Shown in pieces: positions 24,945 to 37,074 of a stretch of DNA of 64,000 bases. Origin of the DNA: RGVT01 sp037129475 (GTDB lineage Bacteria > Planctomycetota > Planctomycetia > Pirellulales > UBA1268); NCBI GenBank assembly GCA_037129475.1, contig JBAXUY010000002.1:1-64000 (forward strand), read 5' to 3'. Below the pieces are notes generated by a model that made no database searches, was not told the origin of the DNA, and worked only from the letters and a program-made list of their open reading frames with translations. Numbering within the stretch: the first letter of the stretch is position 1; each line of letters opens with the position of its first letter. Position numbers and translations under genes: made by a program.

Positions 24945-26725
24945 TGTGTGGTGACGAGTGACGGCAGGTCGATGGAAACATCGACGTCGGCGGGCCGCCA
25001 ATCGACGATCTCCATCTCGGCGGTGCGTCGGCCGCGAAACTCGTTGATCTTCGGCTTGAAGGCCACGTGAAAGGGCTGGCCGGGCGGCGGCAGATGGTCG
25101 AGCCACTCGGCGCCACCGAAGGCCACGCCGCGCACCTTCGCACCGTGCTGCACGAGATTCATCGAAAGATGGCGGGCGCCACCGCCGATCGTGCGCGGCG
25201 GCTCCGCGAGGCTCACGCTCGTGGCACAGAGCAGCGGCCGGCGATTGGCCTGGCCGAACGGAGCGAGCAGCTCGATCTGCTTGACCGTGTCGAGCGTGAG
25301 GCCGGCGAGCGTGGCTTCGCCGTCGAGCGCGAGCTGGGCCCGGCGCAGCGACTCGGGCAATCGCGTGGCCACCTCCGCGAGAAACTGCTCGCGGAAGGCG
25401 TCGATGTTTGCGTCTTCGACCCGCAGGCCCGCCGCCGCGGCGTGGCCGCCGCAGGTGACGAGATGGCTCCGGCAGGCGACGAGCGCCGCGTGCACGTCGA
25501 ACCCCGGCACGCTGCGCACGCTGCCCGTGGCGGGCCGGCCCTGGAGCGAGTCTTGGGCGATCATCACGACCGGCCGGTGAAACTTCTCGGCGAGGCGGCC
25601 GGCCACGATCCCGATCACGCCCGCATGCCAGCCCCGGTCGGCGAGCACGAGGGCCGGATCGGCTTCAGGGTCGAACCGTTCGCGGGCCTGCTTCGTCGCG
25701 GCCAGAAGGATGCTGCGCTCCTCCGTCTCGCGCTGGGCGTTGAGTTCGTGCAGGTAGTTCGCAAGGCTCGCGGCCCGGGCTTCGTCGGTGGTCGTGAGCA
25801 GTTCGATGCCACACGCCGCCTGGCCAAGCCGGCCCGCGGCATTGAGCCGCGGCGCGAGCCGGAAGGCCACGTCTTCGCTCTCGAGCTGCGATTTTTCGTC
25901 GAGCTTGGCGAGTGCCAGAAGCTTGGAGATGCCGGGGCCGCCCCGCTTCCGCAGGCATTCGAGTCCATGCTTCACGTAGATGCGGTTCTCGTCGAGCAGG
26001 GGCACGACGTCGGCCACCGTGCCGAGGGCCGCGAAGCCCATGCCCTTGAGGAGCATTTCGCGGAGCCGGGGTGTGACCTGCTTCGCGCCGCAGGCCCGCG
26101 TCGCGATCGCCCACGCGAGCTTGAACGCCACGCCGGCGCCGCAGAGTTCACCGAACGGATAGGCCGTGCCCGGGAGCCTCGGGTGCACGAGCACTGCCGC
26201 CTCGGGCAGCGTGTCGGCGAAGGTGTGGTGGTCGGTGATGATCAGGTCGAGCCCGAGATCGCGTGCGTGCCGCGCCTCGGCGATGCTCGCGATTCCGCAA
26301 TCGACCGTGACCACGAGGCTCGCTCCCTGGCCCGCGAGCGTCGAGAGGGCCTGGGCGTTGAGGCCATAGCCCTCTTCGAGGCGGTCGGGCACATACCAGG
26401 CAGCGTTGGCGTCGAGGGCCTCCAGGCAACCCATGAGGATCGCCGTCGCACACATGCCGTCGGCGTCGTAGTCGCCGTAGACGACGATCTTCCGGCCCGC
26501 CCGCACGGCCGCGAGCATCCGGTCTGCAGCATCCGCCACACCGGGCAAGAGGTCGGGGTCGCGCAGGTCGGCCATCGTGCCCGACAAGAACGCCGTGACG
26601 TCTCGAGCGCCGGTGAGACCGCGGGCGGCGAGCAGCCGCGCCACGATCGATGACACTCCCGCCGACCGCTCGAGCCCGGCAACGAGCGTCTGGTCGTGGG
26701 GCTGAATGTGCCAGCGCTTCGGCAT
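24941..26725 (-). CDS. recJ: Single-stranded-DNA exonuclease RecJ
   Basis: 594 residues. The DHH phosphoesterase motifs are clear: VVYGDYDADGMCATA, TVDCGIAS, ITDHHTFADTLP and GTVADVVPLLDE. The DHHA1 part follows with CGGHAAAAGL. It degrades single-stranded DNA 5' to 3' in mismatch repair and recombination, with Mn or Mg at the DHH site. GGAG lies eight bases before ATG 26725. A divergent promoter region of 112 bp separates it from the YkgJ-type gene. Confidence 0.96.
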   Translation of the reverse strand: MPKRWHIQPHDQTLVAGLERSAGVSSIVARLLAARGLTGARDVTAFLSGTMADLRDPDLLPGVADAADRMLAAVRAGRKIVVYGDYDADGMCATAILMGCLEALDANAAWYVPDRLEEGYGLNAQALSTLAGQGASLVVTVDCGIASIAEARHARDLGLDLIITDHHTFADTLPEAAVLVHPRLPGTAYPFGELCGAGVAFKLAWAIATRACGAKQVTPRLREMLLKGMGFAALGTVADVVPLLDENRIYVKHGLECLRKRGGPGISKLLALAKLDEKSQLESEDVAFRLAPRLNAAGRLGQAACGIELLTTTDEARAASLANYLHELNAQRETEERSILLAATKQARERFDPEADPALVLADRGWHAGVIGIVAGRLAEKFHRPVVMIAQDSLQGRPATGSVRSVPGFDVHAALVACRSHLVTCGGHAAAAGLRVEDANIDAFREQFLAEVATRLPESLRRAQLALDGEATLAGLTLDTVKQIELLAPFGQANRRPLLCATSVSLAEPPRTIGGGARHLSMNLVQHGAKVRGVAFGGAEWLDHLPPPGQPFHVAFKPKINEFRGRRTAEMEIVDWRPADVDVSIDLPSLVTTQ

Positions 26726-26837
26726 CGGCCGACTCCCTTCGGGGCAAGCCGCGAGTATAGGGAATCGGCGGGCGTCGACGGATGGTATAGTGCCGGCCCC
26801 GCAGGGTTTGCGGGGCTCGAGCCTCCCGGAGGTAACC

Positions 26838-27335
26838 ATGTCGGTCGCCGATCTGCCGCTGCCCACGCTGCCGCCGAAGCCCAAGCGGGGCGACATTCCG
26901 AAAGACAAGGTGCTGTGCGAGTACTGCACTGCCAAGTGCTGTCGCTACTTCGCGCTGCCGCTCGAGACGCCGACCACGCGCGAAGAGTTCGAATACATCC
27001 GCTGGTTCCTGCTTCATGACCATGCCTCCGTGTTCACCGAAGACGGCGACTGGTATGTGTGCGTGCACACCGAGTGCAAGCACCTGCAGGCCGACCACCG
27101 CTGCGGCATCTACGAGACACGGCCGCAGATCTGCCGCGAGTACACGACGAAAGATTGCGAGTACGAGGACGACTGGGTCTACGACCAGTACTTCGAGACC
27201 GCGGAGCAGGTCGAGGAATACATGGACGCCGTGCTCGGCCCGGGCGGCCGGGAAATCGGCGACGGACGGAAGCGGAAGAACCGCCGCACGAGCATCCGCA
27301 GCCCGAAGCCGGCGCTTCTCCCGATCGTGTCATGA
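26838..27335 (+). CDS. YkgJ-family zinc/iron-chelating CxxC protein
   Basis: 165 residues. The Cys pattern CEYCTAKCCRYFALPLE, then VCVHTECKHL and CGIYETRPQICREY matches the YkgJ (PF03692) domain, whose cysteines bind a metal, probably iron or zinc. A basic C-terminal tail (KRKNRRTS) is unusual. The role is unknown; family members have been linked to metal handling. GGAGG precedes ATG 26838. The stop overlaps the hisS start as ATGA, so the two form an operon. Confidence 0.85.
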   Translation: MSVADLPLPTLPPKPKRGDIPKDKVLCEYCTAKCCRYFALPLETPTTREEFEYIRWFLLHDHASVFTEDGDWYVCVHTECKHLQADHRCGIYETRPQICREYTTKDCEYEDDWVYDQYFETAEQVEEYMDAVLGPGGREIGDGRKRKNRRTSIRSPKPALLPIVS

Positions 27336-28660
27336 TCGAGCCGCGCACACTGAAGGGGTTTCGCGACCATCTGCCCGCGCAGGCGCTGGCCCGCGAGCGC
27401 ATCCTCGACGTGGCCCGTCGCGTCTACCGCTCCTACGGCTTCGCGCCGATCGACACGCCGGCGCTCGAATATCTCGAGATCCTCACGGGGAAGGGGAGCG
27501 CCGAGACCGACAAGCAGCTCTACCGCTTCACCGACCACGGCGGCCGCGAGGTGGGCATGCGGTTCGACCTCACGGTACCGTTCGCCCGCTTTTGTGCGCA
27601 GCACATCGCGAGCCTCGGCACGCCGTTCAAGCGGTATCACATGGCCGCGGTGTGGCGGGGTGAGAACACGCAACGCGGCCGCTATCGCGAGTTCATGCAG
27701 TGCGACTTCGACACGATCGGCACCACGAGCCCCGTGGCCGATCTCGAGACCGTGCTCGTGGTGCACGATCTCTTGGCGGCGATCGGGATCGAGCGGTTCA
27801 CGATCCGCGTCAACGACCGCCGCGTGCTCGGCGGGGTGCTCGCGACACTCGGGCTCGCCGAGCGGGCGACCGACGTGCTGCGGTCGCTCGACAAGCTCGG
27901 CAAGGCGACGCACGACGGAGTGAAGGCCGAGTTGATCGGCCACGGCGTGCAGGCCGACGCGGTCGACACGCTCCTTGGAATGGCGGAACTGTCCGGCGCC
28001 CCGGCCGAGGTGCTCGCACGGCTCGAGAGTCTCGTCGCCGATTCCGAGAGCGGGCGGGCCGGCGTGGCCGCGCTGCGGGCGCTGCTCGCCGGAGTGAAGG
28101 CGGCCGGCGTCGCCGACGGCCGCGTCGTCGTCGATCCGTCGATCGCCCGCGGCCTCGACTACTACACCGGCATCGTGCTCGAGAGCTTCCTCGACGACCT
28201 GCCCACGCTCGGCAGCATCTGTTCCGGCGGCCGCTACGACAACCTCGCGGGTCTCTACACGAAGCAGTCGCTGCCCGGAGTCGGCGCGTCGCTGGGGATC
28301 GATCGCCTGCTCGCGGGCCTCGAGGAGCTCGGCAAACTCTCGGCGACGGAGACGCCCGCGGAGGTGTTTCTCGTGTTCTTCGACGAAACGCACCTCGCCG
28401 ACTACCTGAAGATCGCCGCCGCTCTTCGTGCAGCGGGCATGGCGGTCGAGTTTTTTCCCGAGGCCAAACGGGTCGGGCAGCAATTGAAGATGGCGGCGAA
28501 GAAGGGGTTTCCGGCGGCGCTCCTCATCGGCAGCGACGAGTTCGCCGCCGGGACGGCCCAGTGCAAGAACCTCGCCACGCAGGCGAGCACGACGATCGAC
28601 TGGCACGGCGATCTGCGGGTGCTCGTCGATGCCGTCCACTCCCAACTCGTGTCGCGTTGA
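27332..28660 (+). CDS. hisS: Histidyl-tRNA synthetase
   Basis: 442 residues, class II synthetase. Motif 2 is in RYHMAAVWRGENTQRGRYREF, the histidine-specific ARGLDYYTG is present, and motif 3 lies in GVGASLGIDRLLAGL. The C-terminal anticodon-binding domain begins about residue 335. It charges tRNA-His. The start ATG overlaps the YkgJ-type stop. A GCCTGTCCTAC-family hairpin lies 3 bp after the stop, between it and the convergent lipoprotein gene. Confidence 0.96.
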   Translation: MIEPRTLKGFRDHLPAQALARERILDVARRVYRSYGFAPIDTPALEYLEILTGKGSAETDKQLYRFTDHGGREVGMRFDLTVPFARFCAQHIASLGTPFKRYHMAAVWRGENTQRGRYREFMQCDFDTIGTTSPVADLETVLVVHDLLAAIGIERFTIRVNDRRVLGGVLATLGLAERATDVLRSLDKLGKATHDGVKAELIGHGVQADAVDTLLGMAELSGAPAEVLARLESLVADSESGRAGVAALRALLAGVKAAGVADGRVVVDPSIARGLDYYTGIVLESFLDDLPTLGSICSGGRYDNLAGLYTKQSLPGVGASLGIDRLLAGLEELGKLSATETPAEVFLVFFDETHLADYLKIAAALRAAGMAVEFFPEAKRVGQQLKMAAKKGFPAALLIGSDEFAAGTAQCKNLATQASTTIDWHGDLRVLVDAVHSQLVSR

Positions 28661-28662
28661 CC

Positions 28663-28684
28663 GGAGAACGGGCTTCAGCCTGTC

Positions 28685-28688
<4 letters not shown>
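28663..28688. terminator. Hairpin of the GCCTGTCCTAC family between hisS and lipoprotein gene
   Basis: GGAGAACGGGC, loop TTCA, GCCTGTCCTAC. The left arm has drifted (two mismatches, one G-T), but the right arm is identical to those at 24934 and 45703. It includes the TAG stop of the minus-strand lipoprotein gene (28687-28685). It sits between convergent genes, suiting a bidirectional terminator. Confidence 0.5.
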
Positions 28689-29809
<1,121 letters not shown>

Positions 29810-29906
29810 GGCCCCTCGGCATTGCGTAGGGCTAGAATACCCTCGTGGTTGGCGACGCCGCGGTCACCACCCGAAATCGACGCTCCACCGGAGTTTTGCC
29901 CCTCCC

Positions 29907-30602
29907 ATGCCGATTTTTTTCGATCCCTACTACATGCTGGCCGTCGCCCCCGCCTTGCTCCTGGCGCTGTGGGCCCAGTGGAGGGTGAAGTCGTCGTTCG
30001 CCGCGGCCTCGCACGAACAAGCCCCGCTCACGGGCGCCGCCGCCGCACGGCACATCCTCGATTCAGCGGGTGCCACCGACGTCGAGATCGAGGAGATCCC
30101 GGGCACGCTCAACGACCACTACGATCCGCAGGCGAAGGTCCTCAGGCTGTCCCAGGCCGTGTATGGCAGCCGCTCGCTCGCCGCCGTCGGCATCGCCGCG
30201 CACGAGGCGGGGCACGCACTGCAGGACGCCCAGAGTTTTTCGCTGATGACGATCCGCAATGCAGCGGTCAACGTGGCCAACATCGGCAGCGGCTTCGGGA
30301 TCACGATGTTCGTGCTGGGCCTCATGATGCAGCTCACGCCGTTGGCCTGGCTCGGCATCGCGCTCTTCGCCGGCACGGTCTTCTTTCAGCTCGTGAACCT
30401 GCCCGTCGAGATCGACGCCAGCAATCGCGCGAAGGCGCAGCTCGTGAACCTCGGGATCGTGCCGCCGGATGAGATGCCGGCGGTCAACAAGGTGCTCAAC
30501 GCGGCCGCGTGGACCTACGTGGCCGCCACGCTGCAGAGCATCCTCACGCTCCTCTACTACGCCAGCTATCTGACCAGCGGCAATGGCGACTCGGACAGGT
30601 AG
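29907..30602 (+). CDS. Zinc-dependent membrane metallopeptidase, YugP-like
   Basis: 231 residues. The zinc motif HEAGH spans residues 99-103. Hydrophobic segments flank it: about 8-25, two between 120 and 165, and one near the C-terminus. DPYYMLAVAP at the N-terminus and the DHYDPQAKVLRLS segment are typical of the YugP (DUF2227-like zinc peptidase) family. It probably cleaves membrane or envelope proteins. It has its own start region (97 bp from the divergent lipoprotein gene) and precedes the P-type ATPase. Confidence 0.88.
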   Translation: MPIFFDPYYMLAVAPALLLALWAQWRVKSSFAAASHEQAPLTGAAAARHILDSAGATDVEIEEIPGTLNDHYDPQAKVLRLSQAVYGSRSLAAVGIAAHEAGHALQDAQSFSLMTIRNAAVNVANIGSGFGITMFVLGLMMQLTPLAWLGIALFAGTVFFQLVNLPVEIDASNRAKAQLVNLGIVPPDEMPAVNKVLNAAAWTYVAATLQSILTLLYYASYLTSGNGDSDR

Positions 30603-30679
30603 CGGGATCATGGGGACGTGCGCGGATCGGATCATGGTGGGCAGGGGAAGCCCGGGCGATTGTTTCCCCGAGGTGGCCC

Positions 30680-33466
30680 TTGTCGACCGACGACCGCAGC
30701 CCGCAGGCGTGGCACGCGCGTGACGTCGCGGCGACGGCGGCGTGCCTGGCTACCGATCCGGCCCGCGGCCTGACCGAGGCGGAGGCAGCGCGGCGGCTCG
30801 CTGCGTCGGGTCCGAACGAGATCGAGGAACCACCCGGCGTGCCGCGGTGGCGTCGGCTCGCGCGGCACTTCCATCAGCTCGTGATCGGCATCCTCGTGGT
30901 GGCCGCCGTCTTCGCCGGGATGCTCGGCGAGTGGGCCAACGCGGCGGCCATTCTCGCCATCGTGGTGCTCAACGGCGCCATCGGCTTTTTCCAGGAGGAG
31001 CGGGCCTGGCAGGCGCTCGCCGCGCTCCGGCGGATTGCTGCGCCGCAGGCACGCGTCGTGCGCGACGGCTGCGCCCGCGTCGTTCCCGCCCGGGAGGTCG
31101 TCGCGGGAGACCTGGTGGAACTCGAAGCCGGCGGCCACGTGCCCGCCGATGCCAGGCTCGTCGTATCGCACGGGCTCTCGGTCCAGGAAGCAGCGCTCAC
31201 GGGCGAGTCGCTGCCGGTCGTGAAGGATGCCGGGGCCCGGCTTCCTCCCGAACTTCCGCTCGGCGATCGGGCCACGCTCGTTCACGCCGGCACGGTCGTG
31301 GCCGCAGGGCGGGGCGCCGCCATCGTCGTGGCCACGGGTATGGGCACAGAACTCGGCCGGATCGCGGGCCTGCTCGAACGGGCGCCGGCGGAGGCGACGC
31401 CTCTGCAGCGGCATCTCGACGAACTCGGCCGCGTGCTCGTCGCGGTCTGCCTGGTGATCGTCACCGTCATCGCGGGGCTCGAGTTGATGCGCGCCGGCAG
31501 CGTGTGGGACGTGCTCCTGCGGTCGGTGAGCCTGGCCGTGGCCGCCGTGCCCGAAGGGCTGCCCGCCGTGGTGACGCTGGTGCTGGCGATCGGCGTGCAG
31601 CGCATGGTCGCCCGCAACGCGCTCGTTCGACGGCTGCCGAGCATCGAGACGCTCGGATGCGTGACGGTGGTCGGCTCCGACAAAACCGGCACGCTGACGC
31701 GGAACGAAATGACCGTGCAGGCGATTGTCACGGGCACCGGGGCGTATCGGGTCACGGGATCGGGCTACGCGCCGCAGGGTGCGTTTCTCAGGGAGCCGTC
31801 CGGGTCGGGCGAGGGTGCCGGACAGGCATGCGATCCGCGGGGCGATGGCGATCTCGTGCGCGTTCTCGCGATCGGTTCACGATGCAACAACGCGGCTCTC
31901 CAGCCGGCGGCGGATGGTGGCGATCGGTGGCAGGTGATCGGCGATCCCACGGAAGGGGCCCTCCTCGTCGCCGCCATGAAGGCGGGCATCGTGCCGGTCG
32001 ATCCGGCGGAGCCGATCGTGTCCGAACTCCCGTTCGATTCCGAACGGAAGACGATGTCGGTGGTGGTGCGAGCCCGCGACGGGCGGTTCATCGTCTCCAC
32101 GAAAGGCGCCCCGGAGGCGGTCCTCGCGCTGTGCACGCACGAGGCCCGCCATGGTCGCCCCGAGCCGCTCACGCCCGAGCGGCGGGCCGAGATTCTGGGG
32201 TGCAGCGCGGACCTCGCAGCCCGGGCGCTGCGGGTGCTCGGCCTGGCATGGCGAACGGACGACGACAGGCGCACGCCAGGCGGATGCGCGGCCGACGTCG
32301 AGACGGATCTCGTGTTTGCCGGGCTCGTCGGCATGATCGACCCGCCGCGCGACGAGGCTCGGGCGGCCGTCGCAATCTGTACTGCGGCCGGCATTCGTCC
32401 GGTCATGATCACGGGCGATCATCCGGCCACGGCGATCGCGATCGCCCGGGATATCGGGCTCGCCGGTGCCGACGATCGCGTGGCGACGGGCACGGACCTC
32501 GACCGCTGGTCGGACGACGAACTCGCCGCCCAGGCCGATGCGATCACGGTGTATGCCCGTGTGACGGCCGAGCACAAGCTGCGGATCGTGCGGGCCTGGC
32601 AGCGCCGCGGCGACGTCGTGGCCATGACGGGCGACGGCGTCAATGACGCCCCGGCGATCCGCGCCGCCGACATCGGCATCGCGATGGGGCTGGCGGGCAC
32701 CGACGTGGCCAGGGAGGCCTCCGACATGGTCCTCACCGACGACAACTTCGCGTCGATCGTGAGCGCGATCGAGGAAGGCCGCGGCATCTACGACAACCTG
32801 CAGAAGTTCATCCACTACCTGCTCGCCTGCAATGCCGGCGAGGTGCTCGTGATGTTCGTGGCCGCGCTCGTCGGCTGGCCGGCGCCGCTGGCGGCGATCC
32901 AGATCCTGTGGCTCAATCTGATGACCGACGGTCTGCCGGCCCTGGCCATCGGCCTGGAATCGCCGGAAGCCGACCTCATGCGGCGCCGGCCCCGGTCGCC
33001 CCGCGAGCCGGTGCTCACGTGGGCCCGGGGCCGGATGATCCTGGCCCACGGCACGCTGCTCGCGACCGTGACGCTCGCGGCGTTCTGGGCCGCCTACCGC
33101 GGCGATCCCGACCGTGTGCCGCATGCGCGGGCCGTCACGTTCTGCGTCGCCGCGTTCTCGCAGCTGTTCTTCGCGTTCGCCTGCCGCAGCGATCGCCAAC
33201 CGGCCTGGACGCTCGGGCTCGCTTCCAACCCGATCCTTCTTCTGGCCGTCGTCGTGGCGGCGCTTCTTCAGGTGAGCGTCGTGATGCTGCCGTTTGCCCG
33301 GACCGTGTTCGAGGTGGGCACGGAACTGGGGGGAGGCTGGGTGCTCGTCCTGCTCGTCTCCCTCGTTCCGCTGGCCGTCGTCGAAGTCGGAAAAGTTTTC
33401 ACGGCGCGCCATGAACCGGCCCGCCGGCCCGCCGCTACCGATGGAGCGAGTAGAGCAGGACGTTGA
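30680..33466 (+). CDS. P2A-type cation-transporting ATPase (calcium-like)
   Basis: 928 residues. All P-type motifs are present: TGES in the actuator domain, PEGL in M4, DKTGTLT with the phosphorylated Asp at 334, KGAPE in the nucleotide domain, and MTGDGVNDAPA. M6 carries LNLMTDGLPALA, the Asn/Thr/Asp set of Ca2+-type pumps, so calcium (or Mn) export is likely. The start is a TTG at 30680 with GAGGTG about five bases upstream; upstream extensions lack family similarity. The 3' end overlaps the convergent DUF4159 gene by 32 bp. Confidence 0.93.
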   Translation: MSTDDRSPQAWHARDVAATAACLATDPARGLTEAEAARRLAASGPNEIEEPPGVPRWRRLARHFHQLVIGILVVAAVFAGMLGEWANAAAILAIVVLNGAIGFFQEERAWQALAALRRIAAPQARVVRDGCARVVPAREVVAGDLVELEAGGHVPADARLVVSHGLSVQEAALTGESLPVVKDAGARLPPELPLGDRATLVHAGTVVAAGRGAAIVVATGMGTELGRIAGLLERAPAEATPLQRHLDELGRVLVAVCLVIVTVIAGLELMRAGSVWDVLLRSVSLAVAAVPEGLPAVVTLVLAIGVQRMVARNALVRRLPSIETLGCVTVVGSDKTGTLTRNEMTVQAIVTGTGAYRVTGSGYAPQGAFLREPSGSGEGAGQACDPRGDGDLVRVLAIGSRCNNAALQPAADGGDRWQVIGDPTEGALLVAAMKAGIVPVDPAEPIVSELPFDSERKTMSVVVRARDGRFIVSTKGAPEAVLALCTHEARHGRPEPLTPERRAEILGCSADLAARALRVLGLAWRTDDDRRTPGGCAADVETDLVFAGLVGMIDPPRDEARAAVAICTAAGIRPVMITGDHPATAIAIARDIGLAGADDRVATGTDLDRWSDDELAAQADAITVYARVTAEHKLRIVRAWQRRGDVVAMTGDGVNDAPAIRAADIGIAMGLAGTDVAREASDMVLTDDNFASIVSAIEEGRGIYDNLQKFIHYLLACNAGEVLVMFVAALVGWPAPLAAIQILWLNLMTDGLPALAIGLESPEADLMRRRPRSPREPVLTWARGRMILAHGTLLATVTLAAFWAAYRGDPDRVPHARAVTFCVAAFSQLFFAFACRSDRQPAWTLGLASNPILLLAVVVAALLQVSVVMLPFARTVFEVGTELGGGWVLVLLVSLVPLAVVEVGKVFTARHEPARRPAATDGASRAGR

Positions 33467-35867
33467 GGGCGATCTTCTCGGCGTCGTCGCGGTCGTAGCC
33501 CGTGCACTCGAGCGAGTTTTGCTTCTCGAGCGCGCACGAGAGGTCGTAGGGGGAGAAGATCACGGCCCAGCGGTCGCCGATCCGGATGCCCTCGAGCTTC
33601 GGGGCGATCCGCCGGCGTCGGGCGGCGAGCGGGCCGTCGCCGCCCGAAGGCTCACGAAGCGTCACCTCGCGGATATCGAAGCCCCCGTATTCGTTCGCTG
33701 TGAAGAGCGGATCGGAGACGGGAATCTCCTCGAGTTTGTGGTCGGGCAGCACCGCAGCGATCTCGGCGCGGAATGCTGCCGAGAAGTTGCCCGCGGCGCA
33801 GACACTGTCGGCGAGGAGCGTGCCACCGCGCTCGAAGAACTGCCGCAGCCGCTCCCGGGCCGGCTGGGGAAAGGTGAAGCCCTGTCGGCCGTGCATGAAC
33901 ACGAGGTGATGGTCGAAGAGCCGCGGATCGGCCGGATCGATCTGGGCCGGGGTCTCGTCGACCCGCACGCCGAGTTCCCGGGCGGCTGCTCGCAGGATGT
34001 TCGCGAGCGCCGCCGGGGCGGCGTCGCACATGCCGCCGTGCCGCAGTTTGCCGATCGTGATCTGGCCGCGTTCGAACCGGTCGGCCGGCTCGGCGGTGTT
34101 CTGATCGATCGCAAACAACTGGTCCTTGCTCTTGAGCTCGCGGTTGGTCGCGTAGGCGAGGACATTCGTGCCGATCGCGAGGGCCGCGTCCACCTCGCGC
34201 TGGATCGCCGGCGCGAGCGTCCGACGCGACGGGCCGCCGATCTCCCACAGGCAGGAGAGGCTCGGCATCGCGGGGGCGTCGCGCTGCACATCGGTCGGCG
34301 GAGCATAGATGAGGCAGGTGCGGCAGCCGTAATCGACGCCGAGGAGCGGCCGGTGGAGTTCCGGCGGCACGACCGCCTCGGCATGCCATGCGGGGTGCTC
34401 CGGAGGCAGGAGATGCAGGCCGTACTCCGGTTCCGGGAAGATCTCACCCACGAGTTGCCGGAAGCGGCGGTCGAAGTCGCCGCTCGACGGGCAGCACGCC
34501 TCGGCGAAAATGAAGCCACCCTCGTCGATGTAGCGGCGCAGCCGGGGGCCCGCGTCGGGGCCGAGGTCGAACGCGCCCTTGCCCGACAGCCAGAGCACCG
34601 GCGCCTGGCGGAAGTCCTCGAGCGTCGCGGCGGGCGTATCGACCACGTGCCAGGAGAGGCCGGCCGGATAGTCCTTCCGCCAGAGCGACTCGACGTGCTC
34701 GACCAAGTGCGCGATGTCGTGACCGTGGCGATTCCAGTCGGTGCCCGGATCGTGGCGGCTCTTCGCGACGACCACCGGCCGGCGGCCCTTGGCGAGGAAC
34801 AAGAGGGCGAAGCTCGTGGCCACGACGGGGTCTTCGATCCGTCCGCCCCGGAACGCGCCGGAGAGTTGGTCCTGGCTCGCCACGAGCACGCGGGCCCCTT
34901 CGAGGTACCACTCGGCCTGACCGATGAATCGCCGGGCGGTGAACCGGCCGACCCGCTCGAGCCCATACAGATAGTAGAAGTGCCACGTCTGCCCGCCGCC
35001 CGGGTTTTCGCGCACGCTGAACCGCTTGCCGAGCCAGTCGAGGCCGCGTTCGAGTGCCTTGGGCGACGAACCGCCGCCGCAACAGGAGACGGTGTCGCGG
35101 CCGGCCTGCGCGTCGGGCGTGCCAAGGTGCTCCGCCGTGATCCAGACGCTCGCGATTCCCGCGCAGGTCATGCTGCCGGTTCCCGCGACGTTGCCGATCG
35201 TGTAGCCCCACGACCCGTCCGCGTTCGCGCACGACACCCAGTATTGCTGCGCCTTCATCCAGACCTCGGGCCTGACCTTCGCGCCCGCCCGGGCCGCCTC
35301 GTGGAGTGCGAGCAGGGCGAACTGCGAGTTGGAGTTGTCACCCGTGCCCTTGCCCTTGCCGTACGACCACGAGCCGGCCGCCGGCCCCTGCGCCACCTGC
35401 GTCTGTTCGAGCCAGCCGACGTTGCGTTGGATGATCACCCGGTCGGCCGCGGGTGCGAGCATGGCGAGCACCATCGTCTGCAGCGACACGGAATAGGTCT
35501 CCTCGGGCTCCTGGCGGCGCAGCCAGTCGAGGCTCTTGCGGAGGGCGGGCTCCTCGGCCCCCACGCCGGCGTTCGCGAGTGCCAGCATCACCAGCGCCGT
35601 CGCCCCCACCCGCGTTTCCTGGGTGCGCATCGCGCATTCCCACGAGCCGTCGGCCTCCTGCTCCCGGACGAGCCAGTCACGCGCCTTCTCGATCGCGCGC
35701 TGGATCCGCTCGGGAGACAGCGGCCCCTCCTCGGCGGCACGGGCCGGGGCGGCGAGCATGGTCGCGGCCAGACACAGGGCGGCGATCGCTGGGCACACGT
35801 GCCGCACGGCGGACCTCACGGACGGAGATGGTCGGAAGGATGATGATGCGGAGTGCGCCACCGGCAA
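33435..35867 (-). CDS. DUF4159 protein with prenyltransferase/squalene-cyclase-like repeats
   Basis: 810 residues with a signal peptide (AALCLAATMLAAPARA). Residues about 50-370 contain QxxDGSW-type repeats (QEADGSWECA, NADGSWGYT), the terpene-cyclase-like alpha/alpha fold. About 375-600 is a DUF4159 domain (DYPAGLSWHVVDT, YIDEGGFIFAEACC), followed by a second, related domain ending FSPYDLSCALE and YDRDDAEKIALNVLLYSL. No DXDD cyclase motif is seen. In planctomycetes this protein lies beside the MoxR/DUF58 operon, as here (82 bp, divergent), suggesting a role in envelope assembly or surveillance. Confidence 0.85.
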   Translation of the reverse strand: MPVAHSASSSFRPSPSVRSAVRHVCPAIAALCLAATMLAAPARAAEEGPLSPERIQRAIEKARDWLVREQEADGSWECAMRTQETRVGATALVMLALANAGVGAEEPALRKSLDWLRRQEPEETYSVSLQTMVLAMLAPAADRVIIQRNVGWLEQTQVAQGPAAGSWSYGKGKGTGDNSNSQFALLALHEAARAGAKVRPEVWMKAQQYWVSCANADGSWGYTIGNVAGTGSMTCAGIASVWITAEHLGTPDAQAGRDTVSCCGGGSSPKALERGLDWLGKRFSVRENPGGGQTWHFYYLYGLERVGRFTARRFIGQAEWYLEGARVLVASQDQLSGAFRGGRIEDPVVATSFALLFLAKGRRPVVVAKSRHDPGTDWNRHGHDIAHLVEHVESLWRKDYPAGLSWHVVDTPAATLEDFRQAPVLWLSGKGAFDLGPDAGPRLRRYIDEGGFIFAEACCPSSGDFDRRFRQLVGEIFPEPEYGLHLLPPEHPAWHAEAVVPPELHRPLLGVDYGCRTCLIYAPPTDVQRDAPAMPSLSCLWEIGGPSRRTLAPAIQREVDAALAIGTNVLAYATNRELKSKDQLFAIDQNTAEPADRFERGQITIGKLRHGGMCDAAPAALANILRAAARELGVRVDETPAQIDPADPRLFDHHLVFMHGRQGFTFPQPARERLRQFFERGGTLLADSVCAAGNFSAAFRAEIAAVLPDHKLEEIPVSDPLFTANEYGGFDIREVTLREPSGGDGPLAARRRRIAPKLEGIRIGDRWAVIFSPYDLSCALEKQNSLECTGYDRDDAEKIALNVLLYSLHR

Positions 35868-35949
35868 AGTTTACCGCTTTTTCTCCCCGGGCCGCGGCTG
35901 GGCCTGCAAAACCGCGACGGCCACGAGGCTGACGTTTGCCGCTTTCCGG

Positions 35950-37050
<1,101 letters not shown>

Positions 37051-37074
37051 ACGAGCCCGTGAAGTGAGCCGGCC